Under the pieces are notes generated by a model. It was not told where the DNA came from. It ran no database searches and saw only the letters and a list, made by a program, of their open reading frames with translations. 64,000 bases of DNA from Novosphingobium sp. (GTDB taxonomy: Bacteria; Pseudomonadota; Alphaproteobacteria; Sphingomonadales; Sphingomonadaceae): positions 310,001-374,000 of the forward strand of contig JACKKX010000001.1 in the NCBI GenBank assembly GCA_024236215.1, in the 5' to 3' direction. A program made the translations under genes and the position numbers. Position 1 is the stretch's first letter; each line of letters opens with the position of its first letter. This document shows, in pieces, positions 7,869 through 17,600 of this stretch.

Positions 7869-8596
7869 GCCTGGCCGCGCTGCAACGCGCCTTCATCGCC
7901 GAGATCGCCGCCAGCGATGAAGACGCCCCTGCCTCGTCGCTGGGGATGCAGATCTACCGTCAGGCCTATCGCGGGCGGCTCGCCGCCGCGCTGGAGATTT
8001 CGTTCGAACGCACCCGCTGCTGGGTTGGCGAGGAGAGCTTCGCCCAGGCCGCCGCGCACTACATCCTGACCCATCCGCCCCATTGCTGGACGCTCGATGC
8101 CTATGGCGCGGACTTTCCCGCGCTGCTTGGTGAGCTGTTCGCGGAAAACCCCGAAGTGGGCGAACTGGCCTGGTTCGAATGGACCCTGCAACAGGCCTTT
8201 GCCGCGCCTGACCGCGCCGCGCTCGATCCGGCGGCGCTCGCCGCCGCCGGGCTTGACGAGGCGCAATGGGCCGGGCTGCGCTTCACCATGGCGGCCGGCT
8301 ATGCAGCCCGCCCGGTGCGGACCGCATGCCTTGCGTTGTGGCGTGCGCTGGCCGAGGGCGAGGCCGATGGCTTCGATCCGGCTTCCGGCGAGTGGCGCCG
8401 ACTGATCGTCTGGCGCCGCGATCACACCCCCCACTTCCGCCTGCTCGACGCCGACGAATTCGCCGTGCTCGATGCCCTGGCGCGGGAGCGCACACTGGGC
8501 GAAGCCACCGCCACCGGCGATCCCGCCCGGCTGGGAGAGTGGCTGGCACAGTGGCTGGGCGAAGGACTGTTCTCGGGCTTTTCGACGGCGCTATAG
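7865..8596 (+). CDS. bufC: BufC-type partner protein (DUF2063 N-terminal domain)
   Basis: A 243-residue protein. The first 90 or so residues match the DUF2063 domain ([49 protein letters not shown]). The C-terminal half is a less conserved helical domain as in HvfC/BufC partners. These bind the MNIO enzyme and recruit the precursor peptide. It is translationally coupled to bufB and is the last gene of this arm. Its stop overlaps by 6 bases the convergent end of the DsbA-family gene. Confidence 0.9.
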   Translation: MSLAALQRAFIAEIAASDEDAPASSLGMQIYRQAYRGRLAAALEISFERTRCWVGEESFAQAAAHYILTHPPHCWTLDAYGADFPALLGELFAENPEVGELAWFEWTLQQAFAAPDRAALDPAALAAAGLDEAQWAGLRFTMAAGYAARPVRTACLALWRALAEGEADGFDPASGEWRRLIVWRRDHTPHFRLLDADEFAVLDALARERTLGEATATGDPARLGEWLAQWLGEGLFSGFSTAL

Positions 8597-9271
8597 TCCC
8601 TTCGCCACCACCTTGCGCAGCACTTGCACATAGGTTTCGGGTTCCTGCGCGCCGGGGATCAGGAACTTGCCATTGACCACCATCGCGGGAACGCCCGAGA
8701 TGTTCATGTCCCAGGCCTGGGCCTCTTCGCGCCGCACGATCTGGCCCAGCGCCTCGTCTGCGATCGCCGCCAGCGCGCCATCCCGGTCAAGCCCCACCGA
8801 TGCCGCGACATCGGCCAGCACCTGCGGATCGCCGATCTGGCGGCGCTGCTGGAAATGGGCGTCGAACAGCGCCAGCTTGAGCCGGTTCTGCGCCTCGGCG
8901 CCGCTCTCGATCAGCGCCCATTTGAGCAGCTTGTGGGCGGCGAAGGTGTTCCACATCATCGCCGGCGGCGGATCGCCCGCTCCGGCATAGGCAAACGAAT
9001 AGCCCGCACGCTCACCAATCGCGACCAGCCTCGCGCGGTTGGCTTCGGCTTCTTGCGGACTGCGGCCATACTTGCGGGCGATATGGTCGGCCTGCCCCTC
9101 GCCCTCTTCGGGCATATCGGGGTTGAGCTCGAAGGGCAGCCAGCGGATCTCGGCCGCAATCTCGCCTTCGAGCTGCGCAAGCGCCTTTTGCAGCTGGCTG
9201 TAGCCGATGATGCACCACGGGCACATCACGTCGGACCAGATGTCGATCGTCAGACGGGCGGGTGCGTTCAT
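8591..9271 (-). CDS. DsbA-family oxidoreductase (FrnE-like)
   Basis: A 226-residue soluble protein with thioredoxin-like fold features. The active site is CPWC at residues 17-20 (WSDVMCPWCIIGYSQL), and the FrnE-type segments LPFELNPDMP and SGVPAMVVNGKFLIPGAQ follow. FrnE proteins are cytoplasmic dithiol oxidoreductases/isomerases. The start MNAPARLTIDIW is chosen because its ATG overlaps the TGA of nudC (ATGA). It is the last gene of a four-gene leftward chain mutY-hydrolase-nudC-frnE. Confidence 0.9.
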   Translation of the reverse strand: MNAPARLTIDIWSDVMCPWCIIGYSQLQKALAQLEGEIAAEIRWLPFELNPDMPEEGEGQADHIARKYGRSPQEAEANRARLVAIGERAGYSFAYAGAGDPPPAMMWNTFAAHKLLKWALIESGAEAQNRLKLALFDAHFQQRRQIGDPQVLADVAASVGLDRDGALAAIADEALGQIVRREEAQAWDMNISGVPAMVVNGKFLIPGAQEPETYVQVLRKVVAKGL

Positions 9272-10146
9272 CGTTCGAGCCACCATTTAAGCAGGTGATG
9301 CGCGATCGCCTGGGGTGGCGGAGCGATAAAGCGCGCATCCTCCTCGCCGCGCATTGCGGCCGCCACTTCATCGCGGGTGAACCAGCCGGCCTCGTCTAGC
9401 TCGGTGCGGTCGATCACGATCTCGTCGTTCAGCGCATGGGCATGGCAACCGATCATCAGGCTTGAGGGGAACGGCCAGGGCTGACTGGCGACGTAGCTCA
9501 CATCGCGCACCTCCACCCCGGCTTCCTCGCGCACCTCGCGCGCCACCGCCTCTTCGATGCTCTCTCCCGGTTCGACGAACCCGGCCAGCGCCGACAGCCG
9601 CCGGGGCGGAAAGCGCGGCTGACGGCCCAGCAGCAGGCGCCCCTCATGCTCGACCAGCATGATCGTTACCGGATCGACGCGGGGGAAATGCTCGGCCTTG
9701 CAGACATCGTTGGTGCAGGTGCGCTGCCATCCGCCCTTGGCCAGCACCGTTCCGTTACCGCAGCGCGCGCAGAAACGGTGGCGGGCGTGCCAATCGACCA
9801 GCGCCCGCGCCGTGCCATAGGTCGCCAGTTCATCGAGGCTGAGCGTGGACATCGCCGCCCACAGCCTGGGATTGGCCGGGGCGACCGATCCCAGCAGGTG
9901 CGGCGCAACCGCCGCGAAACAGGCCTTGCCGGCGGCAAAACCCAGGAACACCAGTCCGGCATCGGGATCGGCATCGCCGAGGTTGCCCCAATCGAGCCCG
10001 CCCTCAGGCGTAATCAGCGGATCGAGCCCGTCGAGCCGCAGCAGCCGAGCGCGCCAGTCCATCAGCGCGGCCAGGGCATCGGGATCGGCGCGGACATTGT
10101 CCGCCCGGTCCAGCCCCGATCCGGCGAAGGCGATCTCCAGCCTCAA
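9268..10146 (-). CDS. nudC: NADH/NAD+ pyrophosphatase NudC (NUDIX hydrolase, possible RNA deNADding enzyme)
   Basis: A 292-residue protein with NudC architecture. The N-terminal domain is followed by a four-Cys zinc ribbon (CARCGNG ... CTNDVCKAEHFPR), then a Nudix box with GFVEPGESIEEAVAREVREE and the SQPWPFPSSLMIG motif typical of NADH-specific members. It cleaves NAD(H) to NMN(H) and AMP and, in E. coli, removes NAD caps from RNA. It is coupled on both sides by ATGA overlaps. Confidence 0.95.
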   Translation of the reverse strand: MRLEIAFAGSGLDRADNVRADPDALAALMDWRARLLRLDGLDPLITPEGGLDWGNLGDADPDAGLVFLGFAAGKACFAAVAPHLLGSVAPANPRLWAAMSTLSLDELATYGTARALVDWHARHRFCARCGNGTVLAKGGWQRTCTNDVCKAEHFPRVDPVTIMLVEHEGRLLLGRQPRFPPRRLSALAGFVEPGESIEEAVAREVREEAGVEVRDVSYVASQPWPFPSSLMIGCHAHALNDEIVIDRTELDEAGWFTRDEVAAAMRGEEDARFIAPPPQAIAHHLLKWWLER

Positions 10147-11462
10147 GGCGCCTTGCCCCGCGCGGAAAGATCGGCACCCACCGCCTTGGGAAACTCGGCC
10201 AGCACCGGCAACTTTTCCTGCGGCATGTATTGCACGTAAAGGCTGGTGCGCAGCGTCATCTTCATCTGGGCAAAGCCAATCGTGCCCGCCGCGCCCGACC
10301 AGCCGAACAGCCCTTCGTCCTTGCCGGTGCCGACCACCCCGCCGGCGCCGAAATGCTGCCCCGCGATCCAGGTTCCGGTGAGATCGGCGCCATCGGGAAG
10401 CAGGTTGGACGTGCCCATCGCCACCGCCGCCTCGCTCATCACCCGCTTGCCCTGATGGACGCCGCGGTTGACCAGCATGGCCAGGAAGCGATCGAAATCG
10501 GCCGGAGAGGTAACCAGCCCCGATCCGCCGAACGCGAAGGGGATCGGATCCTGATAGATTGACTTGCCGGGCCGGTCGATCGCGAAGGGACGCTTGGCGA
10601 GCAGCGCATAATTGGTGGTCAGGTGCCGGCTGGCCGAATAGGGCACCTGGAAATAGCTGCTTTCCATCCCCAGCGGACCGAACAGGCGCTCGGCAACGAA
10701 ATTTTCCAAGGAGCTGCCGGTCGCCCGCCCGATCAGCAGCCCCAGCACGTCAAGACTCATCGAATAGGACCAGCGCTGGCCGGGCTCGGCCACCAGCGGG
10801 ACCAGCGCGGCCCGGCGCAGGAACTCGTCGGGACCCGGAGTAGGCGGACCATCGTTGACCCCCGGCCACTTGCGGCGCGAAACCAGCCCGGGATTGACCC
10901 CGAGCCGGGCCAGCTCGGCCGAGCATTTGTCCTTGCCCACCACCGCATAGCCGAGCCCGCTGGTGTGGGTCAGCAAGTGGCGCACGGTCATGACCTTTTC
11001 CGTCGGGCGCGCGGCGAGGCCCTTTAGCGGATCGATCGCCACCTGCATGTGGGTGAATTCGGGGATGAAATCGGCCACCGGCTGATCGAGGCCGATCCGC
11101 CCTTCGTCGATCAGGATCATCGCTGCCATGCCGGTGACCGGCTTGGTCATCGAATAGGCTCGGAACAGGCTATCCGGGCCATAGGGATCCTTGTCGTCAA
11201 ACCCCTCGCGCCCGCGGGCGATGAAGCCGGGCGCGCCATCGCCCCAGCCCAGCGCAGCGATCATGCCCGACACCTTGCCCGAACGGGCATAGCGCTCGAC
11301 CATCGCCGTGACTGCGGGCCATTGCCCCTCGATCCCCTCAGCCGCCCAGGCCATCCGTCCCAGCGGCAAGGCGCCAAGCAGCGCGCCCGCGCCAAGCCCG
11401 GCCCCGCCGCGCAGCAGTGCACGGCGCGAAACCGGCAAATCCATGTGATGCGGCAAAGTCAA
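10143..11462 (-). CDS. Exported serine hydrolase, class C beta-lactamase/esterase family
   Basis: A 439-residue protein. The start carries a twin-Arg-like signal (SRRALLRGGAGLGAGALLG) ending near residue 41. The catalytic SxxK is Ser104-Met-Thr-Lys107 (FRAYSMTKPVTG); a YSM-type motif (RWSYSMSLDVLG) and a C-terminal loop with GWSGAAGT complete the fold. Such proteins are mostly EstB-like esterases or D-amino peptidases; true beta-lactamase activity is not implied. Coupled to mutY and nudC by ATGA overlaps. Confidence 0.88.
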   Translation of the reverse strand: MTLPHHMDLPVSRRALLRGGAGLGAGALLGALPLGRMAWAAEGIEGQWPAVTAMVERYARSGKVSGMIAALGWGDGAPGFIARGREGFDDKDPYGPDSLFRAYSMTKPVTGMAAMILIDEGRIGLDQPVADFIPEFTHMQVAIDPLKGLAARPTEKVMTVRHLLTHTSGLGYAVVGKDKCSAELARLGVNPGLVSRRKWPGVNDGPPTPGPDEFLRRAALVPLVAEPGQRWSYSMSLDVLGLLIGRATGSSLENFVAERLFGPLGMESSYFQVPYSASRHLTTNYALLAKRPFAIDRPGKSIYQDPIPFAFGGSGLVTSPADFDRFLAMLVNRGVHQGKRVMSEAAVAMGTSNLLPDGADLTGTWIAGQHFGAGGVVGTGKDEGLFGWSGAAGTIGFAQMKMTLRTSLYVQYMPQEKLPVLAEFPKAVGADLSARGKAP

Positions 11463-12511
11463 TCTCCCGAACCGTTCTTGCGTGCCAGACGCGCCGCCTT
11501 GGCGAACAGCGTGGGCAGCCCTGCCGCGTCAAGTTCGTCCAAGGGCCACCACTCGCCCGGCAGGGCCGCGAACCTAGCCCAATCGCTGCCCGAATAAAGC
11601 ATCAATTGCAGATCGAGATCGAAATGGGTGAAGGTGTGGCGCACAGTGCCCTGCCCCGCCCATTCGCCTACAAATGGCGGCGCGGCATCGCCATCGCCGC
11701 GCGCCGACCAGCCGTCGTCGGGCAAGGCGCGCATCCCCGCCAGCATACCCCGCCCCGGCCGCCGGACCAGCCAGACCGCACGATCGCGCTCGATCCAGAA
11801 GGCGCGGCCCTTTCGCAGCGGGCGGACCTTCTTCGGGGCCTTGATCGGCAGACGCTCCGCCCCCGCACCGCGCGCCAGGCAATGCGCCGCCAGCGGGCAG
11901 ACATGGCATGACGGCGAACGGGCCGTGCAAACCGTCGCGCCAAGATCCATCATCGCCTGGGCAAAATCGCCCGCGCCGACATCCGGGGTCAGCCGATCGA
12001 CCGCCGCGCGGATTTTCCTCTTGCCCCCCGGCAGAGGCTCGGCAATCGCGAACAGTCGCGCCGCGACCCGCTCGACATTGGCATCGACCACCACCGCCCG
12101 CCGGCCAAAGGCAATCGCCGCCACCGCCGCCGCAGTATAGGCGCCCAGCCCCGGCAACTGGCGCAACTCTCCCTCGCCGTCCGGAAATCGCCCGTCTTTT
12201 GCCGTCACCGCGCGGGCGCAGGCGATCAGGTTGCGGGCGCGGGCGTAGTATCCCAGCCCGGCCCAGGCGGCCATCACCTCGGCCTCGTCCGCGCCCGCCA
12301 GCGCCGCGACGCTGGGCCAGCGACGGGTGAAGGCCTCGAAATAGGGCACCACCGCCGCCACGGTGGTCTGCTGCAGCATCACTTCGGACAGCCACACGCG
12401 GTAGGGATCGGACGGCGGCATGCCCGGAGGGCTGCGCCAGGGCAAGGCACGGGCGTTCTTCCCATACCAGGCGAGCAAGTCCCCGGCGATCCGCTGCGCG
12501 CTGGCGTCCAT
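11459..12511 (-). CDS. mutY: A/G-specific adenine glycosylase MutY
   Basis: A 350-residue protein. It has the catalytic region (LPWRSPPGMPPSDPYRVWLS, EVMLQQTTV), the helix-hairpin-helix LPGLGAYTAAAVAAIAFG with the catalytic Asp in VVVDANVERV, and the 4Fe-4S motif C-x6-C-x2-C-x5-C (CTARSPSCHVCPLAAHC). A C-terminal Nudix-like 8-oxoG recognition domain ends the protein. It removes adenine mispaired with 8-oxoguanine. The start MDASAQRIAGDLLAWYG fits the family; upstream starts would overlap the divergent dciA. Confidence 0.95.
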   Translation of the reverse strand: MDASAQRIAGDLLAWYGKNARALPWRSPPGMPPSDPYRVWLSEVMLQQTTVAAVVPYFEAFTRRWPSVAALAGADEAEVMAAWAGLGYYARARNLIACARAVTAKDGRFPDGEGELRQLPGLGAYTAAAVAAIAFGRRAVVVDANVERVAARLFAIAEPLPGGKRKIRAAVDRLTPDVGAGDFAQAMMDLGATVCTARSPSCHVCPLAAHCLARGAGAERLPIKAPKKVRPLRKGRAFWIERDRAVWLVRRPGRGMLAGMRALPDDGWSARGDGDAAPPFVGEWAGQGTVRHTFTHFDLDLQLMLYSGSDWARFAALPGEWWPLDELDAAGLPTLFAKAARLARKNGSGD

Positions 12512-12540
12512 GCGCGGGCTATGGCATTGCTGGCCGGGCC

Positions 12541-13080
12541 ATGGAAACCCCCCGCGATCCCAAGCACAAGCCCACGCGCCGCTTCGAGCGACCGCGCGGG
12601 CGCGGACCGCGCTCGGTGGGCGAGCTGATGCCGGAGATCGGGCGCACAGCATTCCGCCGCTTCGGCTTCATCCAGTCCAGCGTAGTGACCCGCTGGGCCG
12701 AGATCGTGGGCGAACGTCACGCCCGCCATTGCATGCCCGAGGCGATCCGTTTTCCGCCCGGCGAAAAGCGCGACGGGATCCTGCAACTGGTGGTGGTGCC
12801 CGCCCACGCCCCGATCATCGTCCACGTGGTGCCCGAGATCATCGAGCGGGTGAACCGCTTTTTCGGCTACAATGCGATCGCCAGGGTCAAGCTTCGGCAA
12901 GGCGAGGTTAAGCCGCCGCCTGCCACCAAGCCCGCCGCCGCACCGCCATCGCTGCGTCCGATTCCGGTGGAATTGGGCGAAAGTCTGCGCGATATCGGCG
13001 ACCCTGAACTGCGCACGGTGCTCGAATCGCTGGCGCGGGCAATGACTGTCCAAGGTGGAAACGAACCGGATGAGCAATAG
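12541..13080 (+). CDS. dciA: DciA-type replicative helicase loader (DUF721)
   Basis: A 179-residue protein with a basic N-terminus (METPRDPKHKPTRRFERPRG) and a DUF721 domain (VGELMPEIGRTAFRRFGFIQ, VTRWAEIVGERHARHCMPE, VPEIIERVNRFFGYNAI). DciA loads DnaB in bacteria lacking DnaC. The C-terminal third is an extension with an Ala/Pro linker. It is divergent from mutY by 29 bases and overlaps the next gene by 11 bases. The mutY-dciA-dsb-smc neighbourhood recurs in alphaproteobacteria. Confidence 0.88.
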   Translation: METPRDPKHKPTRRFERPRGRGPRSVGELMPEIGRTAFRRFGFIQSSVVTRWAEIVGERHARHCMPEAIRFPPGEKRDGILQLVVVPAHAPIIVHVVPEIIERVNRFFGYNAIARVKLRQGEVKPPPATKPAAAPPSLRPIPVELGESLRDIGDPELRTVLESLARAMTVQGGNEPDEQ

Positions 13081-13798
13081 CGTGAAGAAGCTGGCCCTGG
13101 CGCTGATGGCCTTCTTTGGCGCGGCGGCGCTTGCCGCGCATGCCGCAACCCCGGCCAAGCCAACCCCGCGCCCAGCTGTGGCGCGGGACTGGAGCAAGGC
13201 CGTAACCTTTACCCAGGCAGGCGGTATCATGCGCGGCAACCCCGCAGCGCGGGTCAGGCTGGTCGAATATATCAGCTATACCTGTCCGCACTGCGCCCAT
13301 TTCGATGGCGAGGCGACGCCGGCGATCGACGCGAGCTATGTCAAGAGCGGCAAGGTTCAGGTGGAAGTGCGCCCCTTCGTGCGCAACATGTTCGACGTCA
13401 CCGCATCGCTGCTGGCCCACTGCGGCGGACCGGAGCGCTTTTTCGGCAACCACGCCGCGCTACTGGCAAGTCAGACCACTTGGATCAAGCCAGCCAGCAC
13501 AGCCGATGAAAAGACCCTCCAGCGCTGGTCGAACCCCGATTTCGCCACCCGGATGAAGCTGATCGCCGGGGATCTGGGGCTGACCGCATTGATGCGGAAG
13601 CGAGGCTATACCGAGGCTCAGCTCAACACCTGCCTGGCCGACCGGGCGATGGCCCAGAAGTTTGTCGACCTCACCAATTCGGCGGTCACCGACCACAATG
13701 TCCAGGGCACCCCCAGCTTCCTCATCAACGACAAGTTGCAGGACAATGTCTGGGACTGGCAGGCACTGCGCCCGATGCTCGACAAGTCGCTGCCCTGA
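13070..13798 (+). CDS. Periplasmic DsbA-like thiol oxidoreductase
   Basis: A 242-residue exported protein. ATG at 13070 is preferred to GTG at 13055 because AAGGTGG at 13052-13058 can serve as its ribosome site. The signal peptide (SVKKLALALMAFFGAAALAA) is followed by a thioredoxin-fold domain with CPHC (YISYTCPHCAHFDGEA) and the cis-Pro loop VQGTPSFLINDKL. The role is probably periplasmic disulfide exchange. It resembles the next gene, which is a lipoprotein version of the same fold. Confidence 0.9.
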   Translation: MSNSVKKLALALMAFFGAAALAAHAATPAKPTPRPAVARDWSKAVTFTQAGGIMRGNPAARVRLVEYISYTCPHCAHFDGEATPAIDASYVKSGKVQVEVRPFVRNMFDVTASLLAHCGGPERFFGNHAALLASQTTWIKPASTADEKTLQRWSNPDFATRMKLIAGDLGLTALMRKRGYTEAQLNTCLADRAMAQKFVDLTNSAVTDHNVQGTPSFLINDKLQDNVWDWQALRPMLDKSLP

Positions 13799-13903
13799 TC
13801 TGTCGAGAGTCCTGTGGAGAAGCCGCCGGTGTGGCGCTTCGCCCGTTTCCACCCCTGCCCCGCCGGGCTAGCCTGAGCGGATGATTCCGGAGAATCCCAG
13901 ACC

Positions 13904-14653
13904 ATGACCCGCCGTCTTGCCCTTGCCGCCCTGCTCCCGCTCGCTCTCGGCCTTGCCGCTTGCAACAAGGGGGGCGAAGATGCCGCCTCGGCCGGGCTTT
14001 CGGGCGATCCGATCGCCCCGATCGCCGCGCCTGCGGGCAAGAACTGGGCGGAAACCGTCGCCATCACCGAGGAAGGCGGCTATCGCATGGGCAACCCCGA
14101 TGCGCCGATCAAGGTGATCGAATATGCTTCGCTGACCTGCCCGCACTGCGCCGATTTCACCGCCGAGGCCGGAAGCGAGCTGCGCGATCAATTCGTCGCT
14201 TCGGGCCGCGTCTCGTACGAAATGCGCAACCTGGTGCGCGACGGGGTTGATCTGACGCTGGTCCAGCTGACCCGGTGCAGCGCACCCGAAAGCTTTTTCG
14301 CGCTGACCGACCAGACCTTCGCCAATCAGCGCGCCTTCTTCGACAAGGCGCAGAACGCCCCGAAGCCAGCCCAGGAAGCGGCCTTTGCCGCCGCTCCCGC
14401 GCAGCGCGGCATGGCGATTGCCAAACTGGTTGGCGCCGACGAGTTTTTTGCCGCGCGCGGGATCGGCGCCGATCAGGCTCGCAAATGCCTGGCCGATACC
14501 GCCAACGCCGAAAAGATCGCCACCATGTCGAACGAGCAGAGCGTGAAGTACGACATCCAGGGCACGCCGACCTTCCTGATCAACGGCCGCAAGGTCGATT
14601 ACAACACCTGGCCCAAGCTCAAGGATGAGCTGATGAAGCTCGGCGCGCGCTAG
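13904..14653 (+). CDS. DsbA-like thioredoxin-domain lipoprotein
   Basis: A 249-residue protein with a lipoprotein signal (MTRRLALAALLPLALGLAAC, Cys20 lipobox LAAC). The domain carries CPHC (YASLTCPHCADFTAEAGSEL) and the cis-Pro loop IQGTPTFLINGRK. It is a paralogue of the preceding gene, with matching motifs (GN.A...KVIEY, QGTPSFLIN). Membrane-anchored thiol oxidoreductase activity is inferred. It lies 33 bases ahead of smc. Confidence 0.9.
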   Translation: MTRRLALAALLPLALGLAACNKGGEDAASAGLSGDPIAPIAAPAGKNWAETVAITEEGGYRMGNPDAPIKVIEYASLTCPHCADFTAEAGSELRDQFVASGRVSYEMRNLVRDGVDLTLVQLTRCSAPESFFALTDQTFANQRAFFDKAQNAPKPAQEAAFAAAPAQRGMAIAKLVGADEFFAARGIGADQARKCLADTANAEKIATMSNEQSVKYDIQGTPTFLINGRKVDYNTWPKLKDELMKLGAR

Positions 14654-14686
14654 GCCGGGGCTGAAGGGGGGCACCAGGCCACACCG

Positions 14687-17600
14687 ATGCGGATCAAGCG
14701 GCTCAAACTCTCCGGCTTCAAGAGCTTTGTCGAGCCGGCCGAGCTCAGGATCGAGCCGGGGCTGACCGGGGTGGTGGGCCCCAATGGCTGCGGCAAATCC
14801 AACCTGCTTGAAGCAATCCGCTGGGTGATGGGCGAATCGAGCCCCAAGTCGATGCGCGGCGGGGGCATGGAAGACGTGATCTTCGCCGGTACTGCCCAGC
14901 GCCCGGCGCGCGATTTCGCCGAAGTGGTGCTCCACGCCGATACCGGTGACAACGACAGCGAGATGGAAGTCGTGCGCCGGATCGAGCGCGGCGCGGGATC
15001 GGCCTACCGGATCAACGGGCGCGACGTGCGCGCCAAGGACGTGGCGCTGGTTTTCGCCGATGCGGCAACCGGCGCGCACAGCCCGGCGCTGGTCAGCCAG
15101 GGCCGGATCGCCGCGGTGATCGCCGCCAAACCGGCCGAACGGCGGATGATGCTGGAAGAGGCAGCCGGGATTGCGGGGCTGCACGTACGGCGCAAGGACG
15201 CCGAACAGAAGCTGCGCGCGACCGAGGCCAACCTGGCCCGGCTCGAAGACCTGATGGGCCAGCTTGACCAGCAGATCGGCACCCTGCGCCGCCAGGCCCG
15301 CGCCGCCGAGCGCTACAAGGCGCTGACCGACAGGATCCGGCTGGCCGAGGCGCGGCTGGTCTATGCCCGCTGGCGCGATGCTGCCGCAGCGGCCGAAGCC
15401 GCCCGCACCGAGGCCCAGGGGGCAGAGGCCCGCGTTGCCGAAGCCCAGGGCGCGATGAAGGCCGCGCAGGACGCCCAGCACCAGGCTGCCGAAGCATTGA
15501 GCCGGGCGCGCGACGAACTTGCCGACCGGCGCGACGATTGCACCGCCCACGGCCACCGCATGGCCCAGCTGACCGGCCAGCTCGAAGCCGCCGAACAGCG
15601 GCTGAAGGACCTTGAGCGCCAGCACAGCCGCCTTGAGGAAGACCGCGGCGAGGCTGACCGGCTGACCCGCGACGCCGCCGAAGCGCTGGCCCGGCTCGAA
15701 CGCGATCTGGCCGAGGGCGAGACCAACCTCGATGCGGACGAGCGCCGCCGTCCGGTGATCGCCGCCGCGCTTGACGATGCCGATCGCAATCTGCGCGGGG
15801 CCGAATTGGCCCTGGCCAAGGCCACCGCCGATCAGGCCGGGGTCGAGGCCGAATGGCGCGTCGCCGATGCCGAACTCGCCGCCGCCGGCCAGCGCCTTGC
15901 CCGGCTGGAAAACGAAGCCCGGCGCCAGTCCGAGCTGCGCGAAGCCCTTGCGCGCGAGGGAGATCCGCAAACCGCGCTCGCCGAGGCCGAGCACGCCCGC
16001 GACAATGCCGCCGCAGCGCTGGCTGCAGCCCGCTCAGCACTGGAGGCCCAGCAGACACGCAAGGGCGAATTGCAGACGGCGCGCGATGCCGCCGCCTCGG
16101 CCCTGGCCGCCGCCCGCGCCGATCTTGCCGGGATCGAGCGCGAATACGCCGCGCTGGTGCGCGATCGCGATGCCCGCGCCCGTCAGGCCAACGGCAAGCA
16201 CGGTCTGCCCATCGCGCTCGACAAGGTGCGCGCCGCACCCGGCTATGAGCGCGCGCTGGCCGCCGTTCTGGGACGCGATGCCAAGGCGCCGCTGGGTTCT
16301 GCCCCTGCCGACGAGGACGGCCGGTTCTGGACGGGCGCTGCCCCACCCGCGCCGGTCAGGGACAGCCTGGGCGCCCACGTCGATGCCTGCCCCGATGAGC
16401 TCCGGGCGCGCCTTGCACTGGTTCACTTTGCCGAGGCCGACGATGGCCGCGAGCTGGGCCCGGGCGAATGGCTGGTAAGCCGCGACGGGCGGATTCGCCG
16501 CTGGGACGGGTTCGTGGCCAAGGGCGAAGGCGCCGCGGAAGCTGCCCGGCTTGAGGCCGAAAACCGGCTCGCCGCGCTCGAGGCGGAATTGCCCGGCAAG
16601 CGCGCGCTGGCCGAGGAGGCCGAAGCGCTCTCCGCACGGGTCCATTCCGAGCTGAGCGAAGCGCAGACCGGCGCGATTGCCGCCGAGCGCGCCGTTGCCC
16701 AGGCCGCCGAGGCCGAGCGCGCCGCGCTTCGCGCGCTCGATCGGGCCGAAGCCGCCCGCGCCCGGCTCGAGGCGCGCCGCGCCGAGCTTGCCGAAGCTGC
16801 GGGCGATCTGGCCGAGCAGGTCCGCCAGGCCGAGGGCGAGCGCGCCCAGGCAGAGCAGCGCCGCGCCGCCCTGCCCGATCCCGAGGCGGGCCGTGCCCAG
16901 CTGGCCGCCGCGCAGGCGCGTCACGATGCCGCGCGTCAGGGCTTGCAAGCCGCCAGCGCCGCGCTGGCCGCGCACGATCAGGCGCTGGCCGTTGCGCGCG
17001 AGCGCTGCAACAGCCAACGCGCCGACATCCGCTCATGGCAGGGCCGCGCGGGCGATGCCGCCAGCCGCCTCGCCGCGATGGCCCGCCGCTTCGAGGAGAT
17101 CGAGGAAGAGCGCGCGGTGGTTGCCGCCAAGCCCGCCGGACTAATGCGCGAGATCGAACAGGGCGATGCGGTGCGCGCGCGCCTGTCCGCCGAACTGGCC
17201 GAGGCCGAAGCCAAGGTTGCCGGTGCCAGCGAAGCCGCCCGCCAGATCGAAACCGCCTTCCACGCCGCCAACGAAGCGCTTGCCTCGGCCCGCGAGAGCC
17301 GCGCCGGAGCCGCCGCGCGCGTCGAGAACGAAGAAGCCCGCCGCGCCGAAATGGCCGGCATTTCGGGCGAGCGCTTTCAATGCCCGCCCCCGCTGCTGCC
17401 CGAACGCTTCGCTTTCGCCTCAGACGAAGTGCTGGGCGCGGGCGAGGAAAGCGCCGCGCATGACCGGCTGGTGGCCGACCGTGAGCGGCTCGGCCCAGTC
17501 AATCTCGTTGCTGCTGACGAGCTTGCCGCCGCCGAGGAACGCCACGGCGCCAGCCTTGCCGAACAGGCCGAACTGACCGAGGCGGTGCACCGCCTGCGCG

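Noticed and set aside
10143-11462. Antibiotic-resistance beta-lactamase
   Set aside because: The SxxK serine hydrolase fits EstB-like esterases and sits in a housekeeping operon with mutY and nudC; nothing points to resistance.
13868-15994. Very long open frame antisense to the DsbA lipoprotein and smc
   Set aside because: Its codons mirror the GC-rich smc frame, the protein looks like low-complexity Gly/Arg/Ala sequence, and smc is unambiguous.
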